Shown: positions 22,844 to 34,300 of the stretch, piece by piece
Numbering within the stretch: position 1 is the stretch's first letter
Layout of the letters: every line of letters begins with the position of its first letter
NCBI GenBank assembly: GCA_022578965.1
Contig: MU400513.1
Location: 124,001 to 188,000, forward strand
Origin: Xylaria sp. FL1777
Lineage: Eukaryota > Ascomycota > Sordariomycetes > Xylariales > Xylariaceae
Length of the DNA: 64,000 bases
Direction: 5' to 3'
Translations under genes and position numbers: made by a program
The notes under the pieces: generated by a model
Told to the model about the DNA's origin: nothing
Databases searched by the model: none
Seen by the model: only the letters and a program-made list of their open reading frames with translations

Positions 22844-23474
22844 ATGGCGAGCGCACCGACCGAGAACGAGCAAGTCCCATCGGGCACGGCGCCGCAGAGC
22901 GAAGAAGAGCATCCCGTGCCGGTAGAGGCCAAGGTAGCGAGCAAGAAGGACACATCGCTGAAGGAATTCCTGTCCAAGATGGATGACTATGCGCCCATCG
23001 TAAGCCCGTCTCATCTCCCTTCCCTTGCTCCCTTAGCACGTGTAATCTAACCAGTATCTCCTCCCTCAAAAGATCCCAGATGCCGTGACAAATTACTACA
23101 TGACGAAGGCCGGCCTCCCCCCACCACCGCACACAGACCAGCGTCTCGCGCGCCTGATCGCGCTGGCCGTGCAGAAGTTCGTTGCCGACGTCGCCGCCGA
23201 CGCCTACCAGTACAGCCGGATCCGAGCCTCGAACACGAGCGCCAACAACCCCATGGGCAACCTCGGTGCGGCCGCCGGCATCGCGGTCCCGGGCCAAGCA
23301 CCCGCCGGCGGCAAAGACCAGGGGCGAGGCGCGCCGTTGGGGATCCAGAGAGCCGGCTACGGCGGCGGCGGACAGGGCGGCAGCCAGAACCGCACCGTCC
23401 TCACCATGGAGGACCTCGGCATGGCCGTCGGCGAGTACGGCGTCAACGTCAAGCGTAGCGAGTTCTACCGGTAG
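22844..23474 (+). CDS. TAF10: Transcription initiation factor TFIID subunit 10
   Basis: Two exons (22844-22999 and 23073-23474) give 185 codons. The acidic N-terminus leads into the Taf10 helix blocks [14 protein letters not shown] and [15 protein letters not shown]. The histone-fold part follows: [20 protein letters not shown] and [10 protein letters not shown] Gly/Ala-rich insert comes next, and the end is [21 protein letters not shown] with the conserved SEFYR tail. TAF10 is a nuclear subunit shared by TFIID and SAGA and pairs with Taf3, Taf8 or Spt7. The intron lies within the first helix region, as in other ascomycetes (from memory). Confidence 0.93.
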
Positions 23475-24023
23475 ACGGGTGTTATTATCATGTCGCGTAG
23501 CACGACTACTACTATACCCCAAAAATTCTATATTGCAAGTTCGGACCCATCATACAGTTTCTACAGGGGCATCGTCAATTGCGGTCTAGAGAAGGCGTAC
23601 GGCGTTACTGGGCTTACACAGAGCATACTGCATTTTCCAGGGGCTGGCTAGCATGGTCGGGGCCTGTGTTTTGTTTTTCAAGGGATAGGCCAGGATCGCC
23701 TAATTTGCGAATATATCTATGTATAAAACATAGTTCAAAGGCCTCTCGTCTCGATGCCATAAAGCATATGGACGCGAAAGGATTACTATAAAGCTGCTGG
23801 TTCTGTGATCTTTGATGTGCCATGTTTTTACATTTTAGATTTGGTGTAGTGTACATTGAGAAAGCGACTCGACACACCAATCGCCTCGTCATGTGATCGC
23901 TTCTGGTGCGCATACATAAAACACCATTGGGTATGCTTATGCTGTACAGCTTTCTTCCCCTGCTCCCTCCCTCTTATCTATAGAGATATCGTATTCTTCC
24001 ACCGGCTATTATTCCTAACTTGT
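23475..24023. other. Convergent spacer TAF10 / uS19m
   Basis: A 549-bp stretch of AT-rich 3' flanks. Overlapping ORFs at 23579-23913 on both strands have no signal. No repeat or RNA gene was seen. Confidence 0.55.
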
Positions 24024-24761
24024 TTACTTCCCTCGAGCCCAGACGAAGGGTTTCCTTGTTCTATTGCATAGACACACATCAAGTCAGCTTAGTGTATTTA
24101 ATTAATACCCCTCCGTCGCGGCATCTGCGCACAGCACGATACGCTACGAGGAGACTATGGCGAAAACAAGATAGAAGAAGAACTGAGAAAAAAAACCTCC
24201 AGGGGAGATGGATTTGGGGGCGGTTGCTACGCACGGAGAGAACTCGCCCAGCTTGTGGCCGACCATGTCCTCGGTGATGGTCACGTCGTTGTACACCTTG
24301 CCATTGTACACCTGGAACTGGAGGCCCACGAAGTTGGGGAGGATGGTGGCGGCGCGCGCTTGTGTCCTGATGGGCCGTAATTTCTCGCCGGGCATAGGGC
24401 GTGTGACGGGAAGACTGCGGGACGATGAGAGGCTACGTCAGAATCTTGGTTTTCGAAATTTCCACGTGTTGCTTGCTCTTGTAGGCTAATAATAATGGAT
24501 GGAGAAATTCTTTGAGGAAGTTCTTCTTCGTTCGCTTGAGGTTTTGTTCGGTGCTCTGCTCGAGGGAGGAAAGGGGAGTTAGACTTGTCTTACGGGACGA
24601 TATGCGGACCTGGTTTGGGAAGAACGAGGTGGTTAATACAGACGACTTCAGAGGTAGATGGACTTAATCTGTCTTGTTAGATGAGGAAAAAGAAAAGAAG
24701 AAGAAAAAAACTCACCTTTCCACACGGATCGGCCCTTGAGCAGCCACCGCGTGGGCTGCAT
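24024..24761 (-). CDS. RSM19: Mitochondrial ribosomal protein uS19m
   Basis: Four exons on the minus strand: 24761-24716 (46 nt), 24609-24594 (16 nt), 24414-24235 (180 nt) and 24060-24024 (37 nt), giving 92 codons, the normal size. The assembled protein starts [16 protein letters not shown], continues PHIVPLPV, and has the S19 core [19 protein letters not shown] and [18 protein letters not shown]. It belongs to the head of the mitochondrial small subunit. The 16-nt second exon and the 37-nt last exon are both needed to restore the family sequence, so automated prediction may well have missed the ends. Intron 3 is 174 nt. Confidence 0.88.
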
Positions 24762-25964
24762 CTTGCTGGACTATCGACAACGGTGTCGTGAGAGGAAAGT
24801 ATCTGATGCTTCCTTCTTCCAGACTCGCAGTAGATAATCTAATACCTACCTAAATCGAGAGGTTGCATCTCAATTCCCACTTTATCGCGATAAATGCATT
24901 ATCGGAGATTTCCCTCTCACCTTTTGGCTGACGGACCGATTCTGTGAACTTGACACCTGGAACGGGCCAAAATCGGGACGGCCCCATAATTCCGTACTGT
25001 GGAGACAATGGTCTACATACTACCTACAGTGTACTTACATCAGCTGTGTAACATCTAGCCATCCATCTAGATAAACATGTGATATCCCGTTTATCCCCAA
25101 TGGCTTATTACGTACCTATTTGCCTATATGTCCACGCCTTTCCGCAAAACTCCCTATACGTGTTTTCTTTTCTTGAGGGGAACGAGCTCTCCGGCTTGGA
25201 CTTCTTTTGCCCCCTCTGTTGTACGGAGCGCGAATCGCCGTCCCCCCTCAAAAGAGCGTAGCGGGTTAATATTGAAGCACGCCGGCGTTGGCTAGACCAC
25301 TTGGATATGCATCTAGCTCCGTCTCGCTAGTCTTTCATGGTCGTCAGATCGAGATGAGATAGACCTGATTTCATATAGTAAATGCTTTGTAGATCCGTTG
25401 TCTGAAACCAAGGGCCTATCAGGTCCTCATACCTGCCTACCTAGTTCATGATGAAAACAGCATTCAACGTCGACGATACAAACATCCAAGATATCATCAT
25501 TATATGCATGTAGCACTGCGAATCACGAGAAATTAGTCTTGGTTAGCTTTCATGGAGCTACGGCACTCGTCTTAGCATCCAATTGGTCGACATCATCTCG
25601 CTAGCTTTCCACACATTAGTTCGAAGCGTCCACGACCTATCACAGGGACCGTGGGGTTTCATCGTGAGGCTCGTCGGCACGACTACATATCGAATTCACC
25701 TTTACATTAAGTCTCGTCATTCTATTCGCAGCGCTAGTAATTACTATAGTGTTCCCTGCCCTTATGTGAGGCGGAGGTACGACCTCCGCCTCAAATCGTC
25801 TTGTTTCTTTGCTTCTTCTCAGCTGTGGTGAACTTGTAAGACATGTAAGCGCAGATAGCTCCGTTGGGCATTTTTATATAATACCTCTCTCGTCACACGA
25901 TGGCCGGACACATTGCCCCCAGACATCTTATAGACCCCCCCCCTCCCCGCGGCGTTAAGACATC
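24762..25964. promoter_or_regulatory. uS19m promoter and GH5 endoglucanase promoter
   Basis: A 1.2-kb spacer between divergent genes. The GH5 side holds a perfect inverted repeat at 25768-25792 and a TATA-like TTTTTATATAATA at 25871-25883, about 82-94 bp before the GH5 start. ORFs at 25079-25261 and 25583-25831 have no domain signal. Confidence 0.6.
25768..25792. promoter_or_regulatory. Hairpin of paired CRE1/CreA-type sites
   Basis: The 11-bp arm GAGGCGGAGGT (25768-25778) and its exact complement ACCTCCGCCTC (25782-25792) are separated by 3 nt. Each arm contains GCGGAG, which fits the SYGGRG consensus of the carbon catabolite repressor CreA/CRE1. It lies 173 bp before the GH5 start codon. 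Paired inverted CreA sites are known to be effective in other fungi; function here is inferred. Confidence 0.5.
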
Positions 25965-27410
25965 ATGAAGTTCGTCGAGATCCTCACCACAGCGGCTACG
26001 ATCGCCAGCGTAGTCGCCGCGCCTACCAAGAAGCGCGCGAGCAAGTTCCAGTTCGTTGGCGTCAACGAGTCTGGAGCTGAATTCGGCAACACGGCTTTGC
26101 CCGGTATGTTGGGAAAGGACTACACGTGGCCAGACCAGAATGCAGTCAACGTAAGGGTTTTTTTTCTATATGTTTCCTGTCGTCGCGGATATCGGTGCTA
26201 ACCCTGCTTATCCTTCCAGACGATGATCGGCAAGGGGATGAATAGTTTCAGAATTCCCATTATGATGTCAGTTAACCCGATACTCTTGAGATGTGAGGAT
26301 GATACCCGGAGCTAAGATGGGAGCAGGGAACGCTTCATCCCTAACCAGATGACTGGAACTGTGAATGCCACCTACGCCAGTGGCCTCGACACCGTAAAGC
26401 CCCCTATTTCTCTCTCCAGTGAAGCCCACCTATACTGATCGTTTTGTATAGATTGTGAATTTCATCACCGGAAAGTTAGTCTTCATATCTGGCAGACTCA
26501 CAACTCTAACGACCAGACGGATACGCGAGACTGACTTGGTCACGTAGGGGTGCTTATGCTATCATCGACCCGCACAACTTCGGGCGATACTACAACAATA
26601 TCATCACCGACGTAAACGGGTTCGGGTCATGGTGGTCGACGATGGCGAAACGGTACGCATCCAACGACCACGTCATATTTGACACGAACAACGAGTTCCA
26701 CGACGAGGACAACACGCTGGTCGCGAACCTGAACCAAAAGGCCATTGATGCCATTCGGGCAGCGGGTGCCACCTCGCAATACATCTTTGTCGAGGGAAAT
26801 TCATGGACTGGCGCATGGCACTGGGTAAGAAAACGATATTACGGCATCCCCCCCCTTTCCAGCAACACTGGGCCACAGCATATATTCACTAGTGCAATCC
26901 TATGCGTATTACCGCTGACTGACGAACGCTCTCCTAGACATCGAGCGGTACTGCAGACGGCATGGGCAAACTCACCGACCCCTCCAACAAAATCGTCTAC
27001 GAGATGCACCAGTACCTAGACTCTGACGGATCAGGCACGTCAGCGACGTGTGTGTCTTCCACAATCGGCCAGGAGCGCCTTCAGGCCGCCACGGCATGGC
27101 TGAAAGCAAACGGCAAGAAGGCCATCTTGGGCGAGACCGCCGGTGGTGCCAACTCGCAGTGCATCGCCGCGATCCAGGGTATGCTTGGGTACATGGCAAA
27201 TAACTCAGACGTATGGACGGGTTGGCTGTGGTGGGGGGCCGGACCCGTGAGTATATCCTTTCCTTACACTCGCTTCCCCTTCCCCTCCCCGTGTCGAGCA
27301 ATCTAGTTGACTGTCGTTCTTAGTGGTGGGGAAATTACATCTACGGCATGGAGCCTCCATCTGGGACTGCATATACAGGTGTACTGCCATCGCTTACGCA
27401 GTATATCTAA
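25965..27410 (+). CDS. GH5 endo-beta-1,4-glucanase, secreted
   Basis: Seven exons: 25965-26150, 26220-26266, 26327-26393, 26452-26474, 26548-26824, 26938-27246 and 27324-27410, giving 331 codons. Residues 1-19 form a signal peptide ([13 protein letters not shown]). The mature part is a GH5 (subfamily 5-like) barrel. [14 protein letters not shown] opens the domain, FRIPIM and [13 protein letters not shown] follow, E157 in FDTNNEF is the expected acid/base, and E266 in AILGETAGG the nucleophile. [13 protein letters not shown] and the [11 protein letters not shown] end are typical. The enzyme should cut internal beta-1,4 bonds in cellulose outside the cell. No CBM1 cellulose-binding domain is present. 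Regulation by carbon source is suggested by the CRE1-like hairpin upstream. Confidence 0.94.
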
Positions 27411-28303
27411 ACATCCCTTGCGTATGCATAGACTACGCGTCCTCGATCTAACCAGGTTCAAATAGCTTTCTACTGATTGAAGGGTTGTATGCAACCGCGG
27501 TAACAAAGAAACCGAACTTCCCAACATGCGATTTGGTGTACGGTAGGAGCCAACCCGAATTTAACTTTACCTTAGTCCCACTGTATTACCTTGGACTTCG
27601 TAGAATGAAAGTTATGGCGCCTTTGGCACTCCAAAGTCTCGGTAGTGGGGAAGACAAAATATGGCCGTGGGACTCCAGGCGTGTGGTCACAGCTAGGTAG
27701 GGAGGATGTGCTCTATATTGAATACTACGTCAATATAAAACAGCTTGCTATCTCCGTTTGTCACAGTTTAGAGAGGGTAACAACTCTTAAGATCGGATGC
27801 TAGTATGGTCAGCCCTTTCCCCTCTTCTTTTATTCCGAATCAGACGTGCTGTCTTACATGGGCAGATATAGATATACATGGGACAATGAATATCCTCGGA
27901 CGGAAAGCTAAGGACTTTTTAGCGAACCCATCTAACCTTCTTTAGAAGACACTATTAGATTTTACGGCATCCACGTCGCCGCTTGCTCTAGTCATATTAC
28001 CTATGATTTTGGTGTCTATCAATGAATAGCTACGGAGCTTTCTGCAGATTAGCAGTTCCAGCATTGCTCTTTTCCGGATCTGGCCTATTGACGGTCTGCA
28101 CTCCGCCAAAATGACCAGTCCAATGCAACAATGCGAACTACCGAACACACGATATGAAATCCGATAAGGCATGGATATCCGGCGAATGCCCTGCCTAATT
28201 TGCCCGAGTTACTCATTATTCTGTACAAACAATACACACGGTCGAGCGCAAACGATGTAGTGTTCTCATCAATTAGGGTCGTTGCTCTCTCCCTCCCACT
28301 CTC
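27411..28303. other. Convergent spacer GH5 / TOM1
   Basis: An 893-bp stretch with the 3' flanks of the endoglucanase (plus) and the giant HECT ligase (minus). ORFs at 27485-27700 and 27942-28172 are short and unsupported. Confidence 0.55.
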
Positions 28304-31300
28304 TTAGGCAAAACCGAAGTAATCACTACCGGTAGTGATAGCTTTCAGAAGCTGGCGACGTAGCGCCTCATAACTCTCATACTCGGGTAGATCAAGTTCT
28401 ATGTTGATTTAGTCATTTTCTTGGATGTCAAGAGTGGTGGAGGACTTACGGTTGAAGCAGGTATGAGAGCTTGGAAGACGGTCCTTGTTGCCGTAGTCGC
28501 GATGAATATTGAACCTGTTGATTCCGTTCATACCCTCCAGCTCCTTGAAGCCGTTCAGAGGTACTTTGCTGGTTCCTGTTACGAATTGGAGCAGCTTGGC
28601 GACTTCTTCCTTGTCGAATGATCGCAATGCCCGCCAGAACCATTGGATTTGTGGGGATGATGGTGTGTAATTATGGTACTCTGTGTTACTCTTCCAGTCA
28701 TCAATATCAACGTCTGGTAATCCGGATATCAGTAATTCCAGCTCCTGCTCATTGAATATGGAGATTAGCTCAGCAGGGATGATGTCATGGAAGCCTATGA
28801 GTATGTTAGCAGCCAGTTTTATGACAACTTTAGGTAGCGCTGCCTTACCTTTTAGGAAATTTTCCATCTGCTCCTTGACGGAAGATAGGAGCTTATGTTC
28901 GACTACTAAACGGACATAGTCATGCTTGTTCTCTTCTGTCACCGGTATATTGCGACCATTTTCGCAAAGATCTGAAACTTTGGTAACGCCAAATTCGTCA
29001 TCCTCCACTGAAAACGTTTCAGTGATAATATCAGTGATATCGTTGTTCAGCATCCAGGAAAGAGACTTGTAGTACTCTGGATCAAATGATTCCATGTCCT
29101 TCACCGAGACCGGTTTGCCTAGGATTCGCTTGTAGACCGCACGGCTAAAATAGCAATCAAGTAGGCGCCCCTCGTACAAAGCTTTGCCAATTATGCGGCC
29201 GATGAATTTGAAAAACAATAAATGTTCGTCGTTGATACCGCTCAACTTGTTCGGGTGGAAAGTTGTCCTGTCGCTAGAAACAGGTACGAACAAGGCATAA
29301 TTAGCATCAAACATTTGCCTGGCAAGCACTTGGAACCACTCCCGTGTCACACCGCCTGCATCAACACCTTCTTCACCATGGAATCGAATATTGAGTTTGC
29401 TAAATTTCATTTCGTCGCCACTCTTGAAGTATAGTGATTTGAAGGAGTCATGGAAAACATGCTCGCGACGGACTTGGAGTTGGAGAGTAGGGAATGGTCT
29501 GTGATTCGCCTGTTGCTTGTTGTGAACGCTACGATTGAACCAGTTTCGCTTGTTGTCAAATTCGAGGACCTTTGGATTCCTCACCAAATGCGAGAACGTG
29601 CCTTTCATGAGCGAAGGGTTATTGCGTACGAGCTCGTTGAGAATGCGCCTGTGGTCCTCTGTGAATGTGAAGAATAGCCCTGCCATACGAGACTCTGGCT
29701 GCGGACTTGAGAGCACCATATCTTTGGTTGTTTGACTAGTGGACGCGCTGGCCTCTGCCTGAGCGCTATCCTTGCAGACCACCATCAACGCTTCAATTAG
29801 TGGAAGGAGAATGGTAGCTACATTCAACAGGCTCTCCCGTTGGCGAATTGCGCTTAGACACGCACTAAGCTTTTCCCACAACGCGTTGAAGGTTGAGTTG
29901 CGATACAGTGTGCTTAGCAGATCTTGTTTCTTGGTTTCCTCTACGCTTGATGCGCTGGGCGCATCCGACTTCTTTTGCGCAAAGAGGTGATCAAGAGCTG
30001 TGAGAACACGTAACAGTTTGTTTTGATCGGAGGCGCCTGGTGAGAACTTCGAAAGTGCAACACCTTGAATTTCTGTGCCAGTATTGGCACTTTGAATATG
30101 TGGCAATAGTTCATCGAGGTGAACAACAATTTTCTCACTCAGTACCTGAGCTTGACGAGCGAGCTCCTGACCGAAAACAAGCATTGCTCCAGGGATTACC
30201 GAAAGATTTTTGATTGTCGACAGTGTCTCCTTGAAAGTTTTTGAGCTACATTCTCGAGCGACAAATATTTTGATAATGAGGGTTAGATTTGCGTCAGGAA
30301 TGATAGGTGGATGTAACTGCCTAATCTTTTTCAGGGCCGCTTGTTTCTTTTCTAGCGCTGTAGGCGCCTTTGGCTGGGCATTGGATGGACTGGTGGGTGA
30401 AGAGGACTCGGTATTTCCCGCCGTGGTAGGTACCTGATCCGAGTGCTGTATCCCTGATGTGGCTATTTGAATAGTATTTTCTGGCACAATCCGCTGAGTA
30501 CTATTTGCTGCCGCTGTCGATTCATCCTCTGGCTTTGCATTTTCGGCCTCCAACAACCTGATGGCTTCTGTTGCTTCCTTTTGCTTCCGATCAAGAGTTA
30601 AGAGTGGGAATGTCACGCGGCTCAAGAGCTGGGAGAGGCTATCCATTATAGCTGAACTTTCCATTACAAGATCGCGATCAAGTAGAGACATTAGGGAGTT
30701 GATGGCGTACTTCTGGGCTTTGTTATCTTTGCCTTTGCACTTTCTGCTTAGACTGCGCTTAAGAGTGCTCACAACAACATCATGTTCTGTTAGGAAGAGC
30801 GAGGGTACATGGTCATTTTGGTCTGCGAGGTAGCATAGCAGATCTAGACATTGTTGAACAATGAGAAGAGGCGATGTGTCTGAAGTTGTTTGTAATGAGT
30901 GATGGTTGCTAATATTCGTAGACGTGCGCCTTAATCCCTGTGGCGTTTGTGTCTTCGCTTCTTTGTCCTTAGGCTGTTTAGCCTTAATGGAAAGATGCGT
31001 AAAACTCCGCTCCACAGCATCCACATCGGTAGAACCGTCTTGCAAGATCTGGAGTAGGGTGCTGATGACTTCTAAGCGGTTCTGACGGTTTTCGCAAACA
31101 TCTTTGAATACATTCTTGAGCGAGTTTTCGATAGAGCCTCCCTTCATGTTGATGAACATAAGGCGGAGTAAGGTAGCGACCCCCGCTTTATCTAACATCT
31201 GAACGACGGCTCTGCGTTGAGGCTTGTTATCTTCATCTGTTGGGCCGCTTGTCTGAATAGTGTCTCGCCCACGATTGGCTCCGGAAGGAATCCTATCTTC

Positions 31301-34300
31301 GGAGACAATAGGATTGGTGCGAATAACACGCCTCGCTTGCGCCGCCAATTCAGGGGGTAGAGAATCTAGAATTTCGGGACCTTGTTCCATCAAAACCTGA
31401 TCCCGAAGAGCTGGAGGAAACGTCATAAGAATACTCGCGGGGTCCATGTCTTGTGCTTCAGGTGCTTGGCCAGCCGCTGTCGCTTGGCGCCGGGCTTCTT
31501 CGCGATCTCGCCGGCGTCGCTCTGCACCTTCTTGTCTGACAATTTCTTCACGAATATCTTCCGGGAGAGCGTCTAGGAATTCCTGGAATATTTCCGTCTG
31601 CTCGCCGGCGCCTCCTAAGCCATCGCGGAATTCAGCTCTCCGAGAGCTGACTGTTTGAGCAATTACCTCTTCTCGAAACTCTTCGGGAAGTGCTTCCAAA
31701 TAATCGGGATCAATACCAAGCTCTGTAATATCGACCTGTTCTCCCCTGATTGTGGTAAAGGAGCGAGTTTGGTTGGCTGTGGCTGCGTTTTCCCGTGCAG
31801 AATCTGCGGTTTCGCCTGATGATTCGATGCCTTCCATGGCATCTGGTTCAACGTGGCTATCGTGGACTTCCTCACCAGTAGAGCTCGTCTGAGCTTCTGC
31901 GGCGGCAGCAGCCGCAGCCGCAGCTTCTGCAGCACGCTCACGCTCCTCTGCTTCTTTTTGTTCCCGAGCAGTTTTCTCTTCGGCTTCCTTAGCTTCCCTA
32001 GCTTTTCGTTCTTCCTCTTCACGTTTCTTCCGCTGCCCATCTTCAATTCGTTGTCGTTCTGCTTGTAGCCGCTTCTCTTCCTCAATAGCCGGAGGTACAA
32101 GATGGAATAGAATTGCAGGAAGTAATTTGCATGCCTTGTCTTGGTGGTGGGAGCCGAATATCATTTTCATTTCTTCGGTCCAGCGGGCGATTGTTGACTC
32201 GGCGCTGAAAGAGGTAGACTGAACGGGCTCTTGATATGGATCTCGACGGCTATCAGATCTTGTTTCACGTGAAGGAACACTGAAGGGGAAAGGTAATTCA
32301 TTGATATGCGGTCGAGTCCCTATTGAGAAGTGCAGGGCATGGCCATGACGACCCAAATGGACCGGAAGGGACGCAACAAGATCATTGATAAATGCCATTG
32401 GATTATCGTGTCCAGTGCCAGTTAGAACCGTACCTGGCAACCCTAACCTAAGAAGACTACCTGCGTAGTTCGTAGGGCGGGGTGATGCGTCTCGACCATG
32501 TTCATTGGCTCTACGCAATAGAGGATTGATGCCGTCTTCATTGGTAGGTATACGCGCATCGCGAGAATGACCGGGGCGCATCCGTGAATCTAAGTTGGCA
32601 TTAGCTCTCTGGACTTCACTGGAATTACGGTAATCGCGGGATTCACACGTACCACTAAAGTTGTTCAGATCACGTTGCCCCACCATAAAGGGAAGTGACA
32701 CGGGTTGGCGATCAATGGGTGGGTGCCGGCGGCGCCCGCCAAATAAGCCTCCATGCTCTACTACAAGCGTGTCCCAACCCAAACTAGGAGGAGCTACGTA
32801 CTCTCGAGGTGGTGGATCATCTAGATAGCATGAGTGATTTTCGCCCAAAGGAGATTGAAGAATAGACGACATACTAGGATACTCCTCTTCATATGCATAT
32901 TCGTCATCCATATCGTCTTCATCTTCATCTTCTTCTGTACCACTTATCAGCTCAGCTCAAGGGAAGTGAAAAAAAAAATAACTTACCATCATCCTCATCT
33001 TCTTCCATGTAACGATCATTGAGTTGATTCAAATCCTCAACTATTGGCTCAAAATCTCCATCGCCGATAGCACGCATGATGGTTCCAAACCGATTGAGGC
33101 CCTCCACATCATCTAGATCGTGGATATCAGCTTCTTGAAGGTCTTGTGCTTCTGCCTCGAAATCGATTTCCGCTTGTTCGTCGACCCCGTCGTCTGGATC
33201 GCTTTCCCAATCTGAGGCTCGGTCATCATCAAGTGGATTGCCTTCATCGTCAACTATTTCGATGTGAGCTCTGACATCATCCAGCTCGTCAGAATCTTCC
33301 TCTTCATCACTTTCATCCTCTTCATCATCCTCATCCATCTCATCATCATCGTCATCATCCTCCATTGTTACTTCAATGACACCGGGTTCGCCAGATAAAC
33401 CCTCAATAGGCCCTATGCCTTCTAGGCCCTCTTCTCTGTCACTAACATCTTCTTCGCGATCCTCGGACTCGTATGCCATGTCATCATCGTACTCGTCATC
33501 ATACATCTCCTCATCGTCATCTATAGCTATTAGCATATTTCTCATAGTCGCTTGATTAAGGAAGGAACTCACCATCTTCCGAGTCCTCTGAATAATCATC
33601 GTCCATATCTCTAAGGGGCTCATGCATACCGAGAGCTGAGTTGCGATACAGATCTGGAGTCTCTTCTCTATCATCTTCGATGTCTGAGAGAGAACTAGTG
33701 GAGATAAGCTCATCTTCGGCACTATCATTGGCTGGAACCGAAGATATGATGTTGGAATGGCTAAGGTTGATAGCAGTGCTTGTCAGGATTCGGAAGACGC
33801 GAAGGATGTTTTTGATCGTTTTTTTCACGAGTGGGAATGCGAGGTCGATATCAGCAATAGAAGCAGTTAGTGCGGCAAGATATCCCTTTTCATACATCAG
33901 TCGCCGTAGCTGTGCTTGTGACCGATCAAGAGGGTCGGGGTTATTTCGCGACGAAGCTGTCGGATCTTTGTCCTTGTCGCCCATCATAAGGTGCATGACC
34001 TCTGCTAGACTAAGCATTCTAGCGTACCTTGATTCAAATGGATCGTTGGACGTCGTGGCATCCTTGTAGGACTTTAAGATGGTATCTAGGACAAACCTTC
34101 GTACGAAAAGCAGGTCGGGTTCATCCTCGTAGTCATACTTATCTCGACCACGGTCCACAGGTTTTTCGCCAGTTCTGGTAACCAGTGCCACTAGTAGGTT
34201 CTGCGTCTGCATTGATGTAGCATACTTCTTCTTGTGAATGATAGTATCCTGAGGGTTATCCATATTGCTTGGATACAGAAGATCACTAAGGAGATAGTTC

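Noticed and set aside
22827..23522. 231-codon minus-strand ORF over TAF10
   Set aside because: Shadow of the GC-rich TAF10 exons; the plus-strand frame has conserved family sequence.
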